Shown piece after piece: positions 27,901 to 36,033 of a DNA stretch of 64,000 nt (the first letter of the stretch is position 1; every line of letters begins with the position of its first letter). Location of the stretch: contig JAAHFU020000002.1 of NCBI GenBank assembly GCA_010672825.2, forward strand, positions 1-64,000, in the 5' to 3' direction. This DNA is from Leptolyngbya sp. SIO1E4 (GTDB lineage: Bacteria; Cyanobacteriota; Cyanobacteriia; Phormidesmidales; Phormidesmidaceae). Both the position numbers and the translations under genes were made by a program. The notes under the pieces were generated by a model, which saw only the letters and a program-made list of their open reading frames with translations, had not been told where the DNA came from and did not search any database.

Positions 27901-28507
27901 CTTACCCGGTGCAGGTCTGGAGATTGACAGTTTGCCGACTGACATGAAGCTCTTAGATGAGGCCTTTAGCTTAGACGCGGTGCGGCCCATCATGGACGAA
28001 TACACCGTACTTCATTTCGCAACCCATGCGGCGTTTGTGCCGGGTGTTCCTGAAGATTCGTTTATTCTCTTTGGCAATGGCGACACCCCCACTCTGCGAG
28101 ATGTTGCTGGCTGGTCGCTCAATGGAGTTGACTTGGTGGTGCTCAGCGCCTGTGAAACAGGCGTGGGGGGGCTGGGCAATGGGGAAGAAATCCTCGGGTT
28201 GGGATATCAGTTTCAACTCAGTGGTGCTAAGGCTGTCATGTCATCCCTGTGGCAAGTGAGCGATCAGGGAACCCAAATGCTGATGACCGCTTTTTATGAT
28301 GCGCTGGGGCAAGGGATGACAAAAGCAGCAGCTCTACAAGCGGCTCAGATTGCTGTGATGACAGGTGATCTGGACAGTGCTGTAGAAGGCGATGAGCGGT
28401 CAGCGATTCAACCCATCCTGCGTGAAGGTGCAGGAGCTATAGACGTCGATGACTACAGCCACCCTTACTACTGGGCCTCCTTCATTCTCATTGGCAATGG
28501 CCAGTAG
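24938..28507 (+). CDS. exported TPR-CHAT protein
   Basis: Large protein of 1189 residues. A signal peptide with cleavage after EKARA (about residue 27) is likely, so it should act outside the cytoplasm. About fourteen 40-residue tetratricopeptide repeats (about 65-640) follow, then a helical linker (660-850) and a C-terminal CHAT domain (about 855-1185). The caspase-like catalytic dyad is present: His1030 in HFATHAAF and Cys1072 in LSACETGVGG. CHAT proteases of this clan are cysteine peptidases activated by partner proteins; the target here is unknown. AGGGGGGAA precedes the ATG. Several repeats are nearly identical at the DNA level, which points to recent internal duplication. The convergent neighbour encodes an exported PPC-domain protein. 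Confidence 0.9.
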   Translation: MQQRDKVWAGLMALVMLSMGVPEKARAVSNSPIRGEPSLSPFWLIMPGLSASTGVERSLVASTNDRRAEADQWLQQGIEHSRRSQLQAAQTSFEAALARYRELGDRPSEVTALIHLADTHTALGQYRQALALLEQALAIAQEIQDPNYEANALNGLSWVHVLLNDAHLSRTYAEQALRLHQQLQDVGGEAQALNHLGLAYYSLNDYSKATAYYQQALPRFRQVEDPSGEGNVLMNQGVAYFALNDYWQAITYYEQALSRVRQAGDRQGEANVFTNLGNVYSALNNYQQAIAYYEQALPLFQDMGNRQGEANVLMNLGLVAWSLSNYREAIAYYEQALPLFQQIENSEREANTFMSLGNAYGALSDYQAAIVHYEQALPLFQQMADLSGQANTLNNLGVAYTALSDYRLAIAYLEQAQPLFQQVEDPQGTANALANLGNAYNRLSDYPSAIADYDQALRLFRQIEDRQGAANALNNLGLVYQSLGSHQDAIVYYEDALSLFQQIENRDGEALVLGNLGLLYWLLEDYSQALSYLEQSLALYQAIENPNGEARVFAALGIGYLARGEYDQAVSYLEQSLPLFQSVGDVLGHAHTLTYLGKTYTALNDYDRASAYYEQALPLFQQIENRAGEGFLLSSLGELFARQDQTELAITFYKSSVNVRESIRGDLQRLSQDLQQTYTASIATDYRALADLLLQQDRIMEAQRVLDLLKVQELDEYLRGVQRTGATQEGIDYLRPEATILAQYDDLQQSAVAAGQELADLKAIAEAERTAAQTQRIAALTALLDDINRDFRNFARSPEVQALVDQLSYDAQEASLSLNQLDRLRDELKQLNAVIFYPLILEDRIELVITTPDSPPLRRTVPVPRAELNRTILAFRDALTTADPAIEDPAQQLYDWLIRPLEADLAEAGVETIIYSPDGQLRYIPLAALHDGEDWLIQRYQVNNITAASLTDLTETDVANPRILAGAYADETLVHTAEVNGKTYTFQGLPGAGLEIDSLPTDMKLLDEAFSLDAVRPIMDEYTVLHFATHAAFVPGVPEDSFILFGNGDTPTLRDVAGWSLNGVDLVVLSACETGVGGLGNGEEILGLGYQFQLSGAKAVMSSLWQVSDQGTQMLMTAFYDALGQGMTKAAALQAAQIAVMTGDLDSAVEGDERSAIQPILREGAGAIDVDDYSHPYYWASFILIGNGQ

Positions 28508-28749
28508 CCCCTCTGAGATGGCGTTGAAAGGGAACTGACAGCCACTGACAGCCTTGGAAGCGACACCCAAAGAATGGCCTAGCCATCGGGTCGCTAAGGC
28601 GAGTGCAATAAAAGTTGAGGCTGATTGTTGCGAGTGTCACAGCGATCGCCGTCATTAGTCCCGATGAGGATGAGACTATGAGCCACTTTGATGCTGTGCT
28701 AAACGTCAGAGTGACAGTCGGCCTGCTCAAAAATGGCCAACGCTATGGT

Positions 28750-29247
28750 TTAGGGGGTGGTAGCGCCCTGAACTACCAGGGTATAGCTGCCCTGCTCGCC
28801 CATCCAAAAGCTGTTGACGATCACTTGGTAAGTGCCAGTTTCAGGCAAGGCGATGCTAATGGCTGAGTTGGTTGTCGTAAAGTCTCTATCATCATCTGCA
28901 GCCAGGAGATTCTCTGAGCCGTCCAGCAGTTCTAAGTACGTGTCAAACTCTTCGCTGTCCAGGGTAATGGTGACGAATTGGCCAGCTTGGCCTTCAAACG
29001 TGTAGCGATCAAACAGGCTGCCGTCTGAGGCGATTTCATCTCCGGCTTCCAAACGGCCTTGCTGTTGCAGAACATAGCCTCCCCCTTGTGTGCTTGCCTG
29101 CTCAGCGCTGCTGCTGTCGCTGTCTGGCATTGCCGTAGCGGGCTGACATAGGTAGTCCATGTTAACGATTTGTCCGTTGGCAGTTTCCATCCAACAGGGA
29201 TAGTCTGCAGTTGAAACAGCCTGGGCGATTAAAAGGGGAATCAACAT
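28750..29247 (-). CDS. exported PPC-domain protein
   Basis: Protein of 165 residues with a short hydrophobic N-terminus (MLIPLLIAQAVSTA) that reads as a signal peptide, a Ser/Gln-rich linker, and one pre-peptidase C-terminal (PPC) beta-sandwich domain (about 60-162: FDRYTFEGQAGQFVTITLD, then YLELLDGSENLLAADDD and GTYQVIVNS). PPC domains usually sit at the end of secreted peptidases; here the domain stands alone, which suggests a binding or accessory role. It converges on the TPR-CHAT gene, and the 242-bp gap holds no clear terminator. Confidence 0.85.
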   Translation of the reverse strand: MLIPLLIAQAVSTADYPCWMETANGQIVNMDYLCQPATAMPDSDSSSAEQASTQGGGYVLQQQGRLEAGDEIASDGSLFDRYTFEGQAGQFVTITLDSEEFDTYLELLDGSENLLAADDDRDFTTTNSAISIALPETGTYQVIVNSFWMGEQGSYTLVVQGATTP

Positions 29248-29435
29248 TTTAGGAATATCAATATTTTCTCACCTATACCCAGACTACCCTGTCTTGATAA
29301 GCACTTAACATAGAGCCCGAGATCGTAAAGCTTAACGTTGGCTGAAATCACTTCTAAAACGCGGATTCAGCGCGGAATTTGGCGTTGAAAAGCTGGGGTT
29401 GAATCAGTGCTGAAATCTTCAGGTAGGTATTTTTT

Positions 29436-29485
29436 GTTATGTAATTAATACTATAAATTTGTTATGTAATTAATACTATAAATTT
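29436..29485. repeat. 25-bp perfect tandem repeat, AT-rich
   Basis: GTTATGTAATTAATACTATA plus AATTT occurs at 29436-29460 and again, without change, at 29461-29485. Confidence 0.95.
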
Positions 29486-29502
29486 GATGATTCCCTGGGG
29501 CA

Positions 29503-29534
29503 CAAAAATAGGGATACGTGATGATGTATCCCTA
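29503..29534 (-). terminator. intrinsic terminator of the 29596-30544 genes
   Basis: TAGGGATAC (29509-29517) pairs with GTATCCCTA (29526-29534). On the minus strand the stem is followed by TTTTTG. It lies 62 bp past the stop of the helical-protein gene. Confidence 0.85.
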
Positions 29535-29595
29535 GCACGGTCATCGTTTGAGACCCTGCGGTTGTATCTCAGAGAGACTATGGGGCTGTCTTTCC

Positions 29596-30195
29596 TTAAG
29601 AATCAGCCCCCAGCTGATCTACATTTTTATCAGTGTCGAGGCCAGTGTCTGTTTCATCTATCACTTCAACGGTGACGGGTGTTGCTGTTTGCTTTTGGGA
29701 TCTTTGAGCTGCGGTCTCTTTAGCAGATGCTAACCAGGAGATGAGCCGCTGGAAGACCGTTTTAGCTTTGAGGTAGCGATCTCCGTGCTCGTGGGTCATG
29801 TCGGCATCAAACTTAGTCGTTTGTTGCGTCCAGTGATCGAGTAGTTGTTGTAGCCAATCGCCTTTGCGATCGCGCACAATCTCCAGGGACTGCATTAACA
29901 ATTCGCGCCAGTTGGGGATCGTGGGCTCAGATGTCTCTGCCGATTGAGGGGTGTCTGCGTCGGCAGTGGCCTTTTCCGTCTCAACCTCTGCGGATGTTGT
30001 CTTTATTTCTTCGAGCCATTCTGCAACAGATTTACGGGTCAAGTCATTCAGTTCAGCAGATCCGGTTTTAAGCTCTGAAAAGGTTTCAGAGGCCGCCATC
30101 TTCAGGATCTTACGAATACGTTCTGCCCGTTGCTGATTGTCTTGCTTGGCTTGTGTCCAATCGGATTTGACACTTTCTTTTGTGGTTGTAGTCAT
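29596..30195 (-). CDS. helical hypothetical protein
   Basis: Soluble, strongly charged protein of 199 residues, rich in Lys, Glu, Gln and Thr and predicted mainly helical. No membrane span or signal peptide is seen. A conserved-looking helix ILKMAASETFSELKTGSAEL near the N-terminus and a segment WRELLMQSLEIVRDRKGDWLQ in the middle are separated by a Thr/Glu-rich linker. I do not recognise the family. CTAAGGAGAG precedes the ATG, so expression is likely strong. It follows the DUF1232 gene by 46 bp on the same strand and shares its terminator, so the two probably form one transcript. Confidence 0.75.
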   Translation of the reverse strand: MTTTTKESVKSDWTQAKQDNQQRAERIRKILKMAASETFSELKTGSAELNDLTRKSVAEWLEEIKTTSAEVETEKATADADTPQSAETSEPTIPNWRELLMQSLEIVRDRKGDWLQQLLDHWTQQTTKFDADMTHEHGDRYLKAKTVFQRLISWLASAKETAAQRSQKQTATPVTVEVIDETDTGLDTDKNVDQLGADS

Positions 30196-30241
30196 GGATG
30201 CTCTCCTTAGATGAATTGGGATTAGAACTGGAAATTTCTGA

Positions 30242-30544
30242 TTAGCCTACGGTGACTGACTCAACATCAATCACAGCATCAGCATTCTTGTTGGAGCGAG
30301 ACTGATGCACGACACCTGCTTTTTCGCGGCGTTTTTCCAGCACTATTTGAGTCAACTCAGTTACGACAATGCTGGCTAGTAATCCATCATCAATCCAACC
30401 GATGACTGGAAGAATGTCCGGGGAAATATCTAAAGGGCTAATCAGATAAATGAGAGATCCTAAGATGACTGCCCAACGATATTTTGAATTGCGAATTAGG
30501 TTGATAAACCATTTGTAAATTGGCCCGCCCAGTAAGCGTTTCAT
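30242..30544 (-). CDS. DUF1232 (YkvA-like) small membrane protein
   Basis: Protein of 100 residues with the DUF1232 signature YLISPLDISPDILPVIGWIDD near residues 37-57, flanked by a hydrophobic stretch (WAVILGSLIYLI) and a second hydrophobic helix (GLLASIVVTELTQIV). The family is widespread and its function unknown. GAGGAGG lies 5 bases before the ATG. It is the first gene of a probable two-gene transcript with the helical protein at 29596-30195. Confidence 0.9.
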   Translation of the reverse strand: MKRLLGGPIYKWFINLIRNSKYRWAVILGSLIYLISPLDISPDILPVIGWIDDGLLASIVVTELTQIVLEKRREKAGVVHQSRSNKNADAVIDVESVTVG

Positions 30545-30785
30545 CGAATCCTCCTCTCGTGTTCACGATTATTTTGTCAGGTTGCTCAACCGTTTGCAGG
30601 TGTTGTTTCCCCAAGAAAAGCAGGGGTTTTTACACCGAACTGACCGTACCGTGGTGTCCGCAGCTGGGCTGATAGCGAAAGGCGGAGGCAGTTTGTGACA
30701 GCGCGATCAGAAGAGTCTGTGGCTGCAGATCTGGCTCCGTACCCCAGCCCTATAACCGACGGACATCTTTAGCCTCTGAAGGCAA

Positions 30786-32447
30786 TCAAACATCTCCTCG
30801 ACGAAGCTTTTCGGCGATGCGATCGCACGCTCGGGCTGTAATTGCCATCTCCGTCAGGGTCGGGCTCTGCCACCCTGACGATACCCAGCAAGCCCCATCT
30901 GTCACCAGCACATTCAGTGCTTCCCAGCACTGATTGTCGACATTGACCACCGATGTGTTGGGGGTAGTGCCCATACGGGCTCCTCCCACTTCGTGGATGT
31001 AGTAGCCGGGAGGTGCTGCCGGTGTCAGGGTCTTTTCCAGGTGGCGCACCCAACCTGCCACCAACGGCATATGGAAGAGTTCAGTCAGAGACAGACAGTT
31101 GCCGCCTACTGCCTCCACCGTGGCCTGAATTTGCTGCCGCATGTGGGCAACCATTTGATGTTCGTTGTCTGACCAGGCACAGTCAATGTGAGCTGCCGGA
31201 ATGCCCCAGGCATCTACCGTCTCGAGGCTAAGGCTGACCCGGTTCTCTGGGCGGGGCAGCACCTCCCCATGACCGATCAAAAACCCGATTGCCCCGGCCT
31301 CTCCCTTTCGCAATACTGAGGGCACACTAAATCGCTGAATGCCTCCCCACAAACCGTAGCCCCTCAGAAAAGACTCCTGTGATCCGGTCAAATTACAGAA
31401 GCGAGGGATGAAAAAACTCTCGCTGCCCGATAGGGGAAACGTCTCTGATGACTCCGGCACCCCTGGCACCCTAAAAAACTGTGTGGTGGAAACATGATCC
31501 ATTAAGTGGCGTCCTAGCACCCCCGACTCGTTGGTTAATCCGTGGGGCTGATAGGTTTCCGTAGAGTGCAGCAAAATCCGGACAGATTCAATGGCCGAAG
31601 CGCACAATACAATAATTCGCCCCCGGACTTCGTGGGCCGTCTTGTGGAGGCGATCTACAAAGGCTACGCCACGGGCTGTATGACTGTCTGGATCAAAGCA
31701 AAGGTGACTGACAACCGCATTCGGCTGTAACACGACATTGCCTGTCGCCAGCGCTGCTTTCAGCGAAGATCCCGGACTGGCTGCCCGCGACCAGGGCTGC
31801 TCTGGACTAGGGCTGTGCAGCGAAAATCCACGAGAATGAATCAGCCGTCGTTGCGGCCACGTTGCCTCTACAACTTCCCGTAAGGTGTGTTCTGCGGGGG
31901 TCAAGGGTGAAGGGGGTAAATATTGTCCATCGGGCAGCTGAGACAGGCCATCTTGGGCGCCTCGCACCTGAAAGAAGCGCTCTAACTGGTCGTAATAAGG
32001 GGCCAAATCGGCATAGGCGATGGGCCAGTTATCGCCATAGCCATCCTGTTGGGCTGCCTTAAATTCATAGTCAGACAGACGCAGGGTAATGCCTCCCCAG
32101 GTATGGCTGCGGCCGCCGACTTGCCGCCCACGCACCCAATAAAAAGGTTTGTGCTCTGGGGTGGTATAGGGATTTTCCTGCTCATCCACAAAAAATGTGG
32201 GATTGGTCTTCCAGTACCCTGGATGGGCTGCCTGATAGGTTTGTCGTCGAGATATCAGATTATACGCGCGCTGTAATAGGTTTCTTGCAGGATGGCCTAC
32301 ATCTCGTTGGGGATCGACATCTCGTCCAGCTTCCAGCACCAATACCTTCAGGCCCTGCTGTCCTAATGCTTTAGCTGCCACGCCCCCCGTTGCCCCAGAG
32401 CCCACAACAATGGCATCGTATGGCTCTGGTGCGGTATAGATGTGCAT
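30786..32447 (-). CDS. GMC family FAD-dependent oxidoreductase
   Basis: Glucose-methanol-choline type flavoenzyme of 553 residues that oxidises an alcohol group. The FAD motif VVGSGATGGVAAKAL starts at about residue 15, the substrate-side motif RGRQVGGRSHTWGG follows, and the C-terminal GMC domain shows IHEVGGARMG, then VTDGACWVSSGWQSPTLTEMA. The substrate is not predictable; some bacterial relatives act on sugars or sterols with a cytochrome partner, absent here. A GTG at 32480 would add eleven residues, but GGGAGA before the ATG at 32447 decides the start. No signal peptide is seen. Confidence 0.93.
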   Translation of the reverse strand: MHIYTAPEPYDAIVVGSGATGGVAAKALGQQGLKVLVLEAGRDVDPQRDVGHPARNLLQRAYNLISRRQTYQAAHPGYWKTNPTFFVDEQENPYTTPEHKPFYWVRGRQVGGRSHTWGGITLRLSDYEFKAAQQDGYGDNWPIAYADLAPYYDQLERFFQVRGAQDGLSQLPDGQYLPPSPLTPAEHTLREVVEATWPQRRLIHSRGFSLHSPSPEQPWSRAASPGSSLKAALATGNVVLQPNAVVSHLCFDPDSHTARGVAFVDRLHKTAHEVRGRIIVLCASAIESVRILLHSTETYQPHGLTNESGVLGRHLMDHVSTTQFFRVPGVPESSETFPLSGSESFFIPRFCNLTGSQESFLRGYGLWGGIQRFSVPSVLRKGEAGAIGFLIGHGEVLPRPENRVSLSLETVDAWGIPAAHIDCAWSDNEHQMVAHMRQQIQATVEAVGGNCLSLTELFHMPLVAGWVRHLEKTLTPAAPPGYYIHEVGGARMGTTPNTSVVNVDNQCWEALNVLVTDGACWVSSGWQSPTLTEMAITARACDRIAEKLRRGDV

Positions 32448-32661
32448 CCCAACTCTCCCTGTTTTGACGAAACTCTCCACCGTCAGGCGGCGGCATCCCA
32501 GGAGATCTATATATCACTCCTTATCGCCATAAGCGGGATATTGGGGGCGCCTAGCTGTGAACTGACAGGCGTTTGCCTGGAGACCTTCAATCGTCAGCAA
32601 GCTGTACGCACTTGTTTTTGCAACGAATATGCTTGCACCCTTGGAGAAGGTATAAAACAAC

Positions 32662-32690
32662 GGTAGAGACGTCGGTTTGACGTCTCTACC
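32662..32690 (-). terminator. palindrome GGTAGAGACGTC / GACGTCTCTACC
   Basis: A perfect 12-bp stem with a five-base loop, 30 bp past the SRPBCC gene stop on the minus strand and followed there by GTTGTTTTATAC. GTAGAGACGT palindromes of this kind are dispersed in many cyanobacterial genomes, so it may be both a repeat element and a terminator. Confidence 0.65.
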
Positions 32691-32719
32691 AAAAGGGATA
32701 TGTGAACCAGACTGCGTAT

Positions 32720-33292
32720 TTACTGGCAAAGGATGCGGCGCATATGTGCCATGTTGTCAGGCAGATCTTGCCGCATGCCTTGTTCAACCAGAAAACCTGG
32801 CATTGGGATCAGAGGAGTCGCTTGCACGGTGTAGGTGAGCAAAGTTCCCTCGTGCCAGTCTTGAAGGGTCAGGTCGGCACCAAAGTCTTTGAAGGTTCCC
32901 TTCTCTAAGCGGAATTGAATGCTTTGCAGGGCTCGCTCGTAGACTTTAAGGTTAATTTCGACTTGAGCGGCAAGGGCCAGAAAAGCTTTGCGCCCGACCT
33001 GATATAGCCGATGGACATTGTGATTAGAGGAAATAACCTCGCTACGGACAATGTTGGGAAAATACTCAACCCACCGCGAGTAGTTAGTGAGTTTTGGCCA
33101 CAACTCAGTCCGTGATGCTGTGAGATACATTTTAGCCGTGACAGATCCGCCAGATAAGCCGTGGGGTCGGGTGTCTATCAAGACTTGACCCTGTTGTAGT
33201 GCATCGGCTTCTTGCCAGGTGTACGATCGCTCAGAAATCTTAAAAAGGCTTGGGGGGGTGTCTTTTTGAAAAAGTAGTCCGCTGCTAACCAT
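32720..33292 (-). CDS. SRPBCC/START-like protein
   Basis: Protein of 190 residues with the polyketide cyclase/coenzyme Q-binding (COG2867-like) fold, a helix-grip barrel that binds hydrophobic ligands. Key segments are MYLTASRTELWPKLTNYSRWVEYFPNIVRSEVI near the start and FKDFGADLTLQDWHEGTLLTYTV later. The ligand is unknown. The ATG at 33292 is preceded by GGAG; a TTG at 33301 is less likely. It is a single gene followed by a strong palindrome. Confidence 0.85.
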   Translation of the reverse strand: MVSSGLLFQKDTPPSLFKISERSYTWQEADALQQGQVLIDTRPHGLSGGSVTAKMYLTASRTELWPKLTNYSRWVEYFPNIVRSEVISSNHNVHRLYQVGRKAFLALAAQVEINLKVYERALQSIQFRLEKGTFKDFGADLTLQDWHEGTLLTYTVQATPLIPMPGFLVEQGMRQDLPDNMAHMRRILCQ

Positions 33293-33604
33293 TAAGGCCA
33301 AGCTCCAACGATTGGATAGTGCCAGCTATAAGGTCTACTAGCTTCTTCTGTAGTATCCCCTAAACGGCATTAAATTTATCAGATGTTACCCTTCAAAAGA
33401 TGAAGGTTTTGCGAAGAAAGGTCGCTAAGTTTACCCCTGAGTGACAGTCCTTATCAGAACCTAACTGAGTCAGACGCAAACCTAAAATAAAAGTTGCTGA
33501 ATAGGGCCATGCTCCCCACAAACCTGGCACCCTTCGGTATCTTCTTGAGAAGCGTTTGCTAAAGTGTCAAGGCATATCTTTCTGATCGCTCTGATCTGAG
33601 CATT
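33293..33604. other. divergent intergenic region, 312 bp
   Basis: Promoters of the SRPBCC gene (minus) and the DUF3352 gene (plus) lie here. No structure or motif stands out. Confidence 0.4.
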
Positions 33605-35419
33605 ATGGTGCTAGCGAAAAAACCGCCTCTGCTGGTGACGATAGGAACGGCGCTTCTGCTGATGGGCGGCGGGGCCATCGCTTATTGGGGGTTGCAGTGG
33701 CGAGCCGCCAAAACTCGGGGGCTGCCTGCAGGGGTGAGGGCAGTACCTGAAGAAGCCATTGCAGCACTCAGCCTCTCTACTAACCCGGAGCAATGGCAGC
33801 GCCTGAGACAGTTTGGCACTCCGGAAACTCAACTGTCTTTTGATCAGTATCTCGCTAATTGGCGCGATCGCTGGTTGACTAACTATGACATCTCCTTTAA
33901 TCAGGATGTGCAGCCCTGGGTCGGCCCAGAAGTCACGCTGGCCTGGCTTCCCGACCCTGAAACGAATACAGAAGACGATGCTGATGTCGTCGTCCTCGGT
34001 AATCAGCGTCGACTACTCCTGTTGCCGATTGCTGATCCTGAGGCAGCCCAAGTGTCCGCTGAATCACTGCCCCTCACCGCTGAGTCTGGCGACCAAATTG
34101 AGTATCGGGGCGTTACGCTGAGTTCCTATCCGGCGACGTCTGGAGACGGGAATGCAGCCCTATGGGTGGGGGTGTTAGGGACTCAGTTGATCTTAGTGGC
34201 AGAGGACGAAGCCACCGCTCAGCAAGCGATTGATGCTTATAAAGGGGGAAAATCTCTCGCTGACATGCCGGGTTATCGTCGCTCCTTTGAGCATATTGGG
34301 GTTCCTCAAGCCTTTGGCAAGCTCTATCTCAACGTACCGGCGGTCACCCAAATGTTGGCTCAAGCATCGCAGCCACCCTTACCCTCTGCGCTGTTAGATA
34401 GCTTTCAAGACAGCCGTGGTATCGCGGCAACGCTCGGGCTGGCCTCTCAAGGGGTGCAGATCAAGAGCACAAGCTGGTTAGGACCAGGCAGCGATCTCGC
34501 CTACAGAGATACCAACGGGGTGGCTCAGCTGCCCGAATATTTGCCGCGCGACACGTTAGTGATGGCCTCGGGTGGTAATTTTCAGCAGTTCTGGCAAGAT
34601 TTCAGTGAACGGCGTACCTGGGGCGCGCTGGCTGCCTTTGACCCTGATAATCTTGCGCTGGCCTTGCAAGGCAGTACGGGGTTAACCCTAGAAACGGATC
34701 TGTTGCCCTGGATGTCAGGGGAGTTTGCGCTGGCACTCGTGCCTCCCCAAGCAGCATCCCCTGACGCCAACGAAGCGGCTTTGCCCAACCCTGGACTGGT
34801 GGCGTTAATGCAGGTGAGCGATCGCTCCCAGGCCGAAAAATCCTTTGCTCGGCTAGATGAGGTGGTCAAAAATCGATATCGCTTCGGCATTGTCAATGAG
34901 CCCGTCGGCCAGATTGATCTGGTGAAATGGATATCCCCATTCCAGGCCATCACATTGTCTCGGGGGTGGCTCGACAGCAGTGTGGCCTTTTTGACCGTTG
35001 GCACATCTACAGAAGCTGCGATCATACCGCCTCCTAGACGCTCCTTGGCGACAGCCCCCCTGTTTCAGCTCACGACAGCAGATGCCCCTCGACCGAACAA
35101 TGGCTACTTTTATCTCAACCTAGAGGCCCTCAGTCAAACAGACGATAATCTTTTTCTGCCGTCAACGTTGCCGGTTGAAAATCCAGGCGCTTTACGGGCC
35201 ATCCAAGCCGTCGGAATTGCTGCCACCGTTGTGGATGAGCAACGTCTGCGTTACGACCTCTACGTAGCCCTGCAGCGGGGTAACCGTCCTGGGCCACTGC
35301 CCCCCAGCGATGCTAACGCTTCACCATCTGAATCTAATCAGACCCCTCCTGCCGCAGAAACCTCACCCTCAGAAGACTCATCCTCTACACCTGAAGCAAC
35401 TCAGGAGCAGGGAGAATAA
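33605..35419 (+). CDS. DUF3352 domain-containing protein
   Basis: Cyanobacterial protein of 604 residues with one N-terminal membrane anchor (PLLVTIGTALLLMGGGAIAYWGL, about 8-30) and a large domain facing the periplasm or lumen. The DUF3352 region covers residues 40-560, with SLSTNPEQWQRLRQFGTPE and WRDRWLTNYDISFNQDVQPWVG close to the start. The last 45 residues are Pro/Ser/Glu-rich and disordered. The function of the family is not known. It is convergent with fur, and the gap has short tandem repeats. Confidence 0.9.
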   Translation: MVLAKKPPLLVTIGTALLLMGGGAIAYWGLQWRAAKTRGLPAGVRAVPEEAIAALSLSTNPEQWQRLRQFGTPETQLSFDQYLANWRDRWLTNYDISFNQDVQPWVGPEVTLAWLPDPETNTEDDADVVVLGNQRRLLLLPIADPEAAQVSAESLPLTAESGDQIEYRGVTLSSYPATSGDGNAALWVGVLGTQLILVAEDEATAQQAIDAYKGGKSLADMPGYRRSFEHIGVPQAFGKLYLNVPAVTQMLAQASQPPLPSALLDSFQDSRGIAATLGLASQGVQIKSTSWLGPGSDLAYRDTNGVAQLPEYLPRDTLVMASGGNFQQFWQDFSERRTWGALAAFDPDNLALALQGSTGLTLETDLLPWMSGEFALALVPPQAASPDANEAALPNPGLVALMQVSDRSQAEKSFARLDEVVKNRYRFGIVNEPVGQIDLVKWISPFQAITLSRGWLDSSVAFLTVGTSTEAAIIPPPRRSLATAPLFQLTTADAPRPNNGYFYLNLEALSQTDDNLFLPSTLPVENPGALRAIQAVGIAATVVDEQRLRYDLYVALQRGNRPGPLPPSDANASPSESNQTPPAAETSPSEDSSSTPEATQEQGE

Positions 35420-35536
35420 AAGTATCGCTTTACAGCCTTTTTTAGCTGAGTGAGGTGCATCCTGGACGCAATAGGGGCTAGGGTCTGGGGTCTAAGGCTA
35501 GTATTTCATCAGAGTGAGAAACGCTGTGTGGATCAC

Positions 35537-35573
35537 CAGGATCATGGGTCACAGGATCATGGGTCATAGGATC
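35537..35573. repeat. 15-bp tandem repeat overlapping the fur stop
   Basis: CAGGATCATGGGTCA occurs twice (35537-35551, 35552-35566) with a partial third copy to 35573. The fur stop codon (35557-35559) lies inside copy 2, so the last codons of fur are themselves part of the repeat. Confidence 0.9.
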
Positions 35574-36033
35574 GCTGACAAGTGGGACACAGCCCATAAA
35601 CCGTGAACTGACAGTTCAGCAACGAAAACCCTCGGGTGTCTGCTTCAGTATTGCCTACTTCACTGATTGAAGATTCTTCAAATTCTTGAACGGTTCCACA
35701 TTGCACACAAACTAAGTGATGATGCTGGTGAATAAAGGGATTACTCAGCTCATAATATTTTCTGTTTTCAGCAAGTTCTAACTCTCTTAAAAGCCCCAAA
35801 TTAACCATGACATGTAAAGCCCGATAAATTGTAGAAAATCCAATATTTTCCCCTTTATCTGAAAGCTTTTGGTAAATATCTTCAGCACTAATGTGATGCC
35901 CTTCAGGTGTATCCTTGAAAATCTCTAATATCTTTTGACGTTGATTTGTCAAACGAAGTCCTTCTTGATTGAGCAGGACTTTGAGCTTGTCAGGATACTG
36001 AACGGAATTCAATTCGAACTGATTAAATGCCAT
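35557..36033 (-). CDS. fur: Fur family metalloregulator (FurA/PerR-like)
   Basis: Dimeric metal-dependent repressor of 158 residues. The winged helix (about 20-85: LRLTNQRQKILEIF, then GFSTIYRALHVMVNLGL) is followed by a metal-binding and dimerisation domain with HQHHHLVCVQCG and a structural CPTC near the C-terminus, so both cysteine pairs for zinc are present. It resembles cyanobacterial FurA more than Zur, but PerR cannot be excluded from sequence. A Fur-box-like site lies 73 bp upstream of its ATG (36106-36119), which suggests autoregulation, and the divergent neighbour is a Dps protein, a classic Fur/PerR target. The last codons lie in a tandem repeat. Confidence 0.92.
   Translation of the reverse strand: MAFNQFELNSVQYPDKLKVLLNQEGLRLTNQRQKILEIFKDTPEGHHISAEDIYQKLSDKGENIGFSTIYRALHVMVNLGLLRELELAENRKYYELSNPFIHQHHHLVCVQCGTVQEFEESSISEVGNTEADTRGFSLLNCQFTVYGLCPTCQRSYDP

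Larger units (their letters stand above)
29248..29595. other. 348-bp intergenic region with tandem repeat and terminator
   Basis: Nothing coding is seen. A 25-bp AT-rich tandem repeat (29436-29485) and a minus-strand intrinsic terminator (29503-29534) occupy the centre; the rest next to 29247 should carry the PPC gene promoter. Confidence 0.6.
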
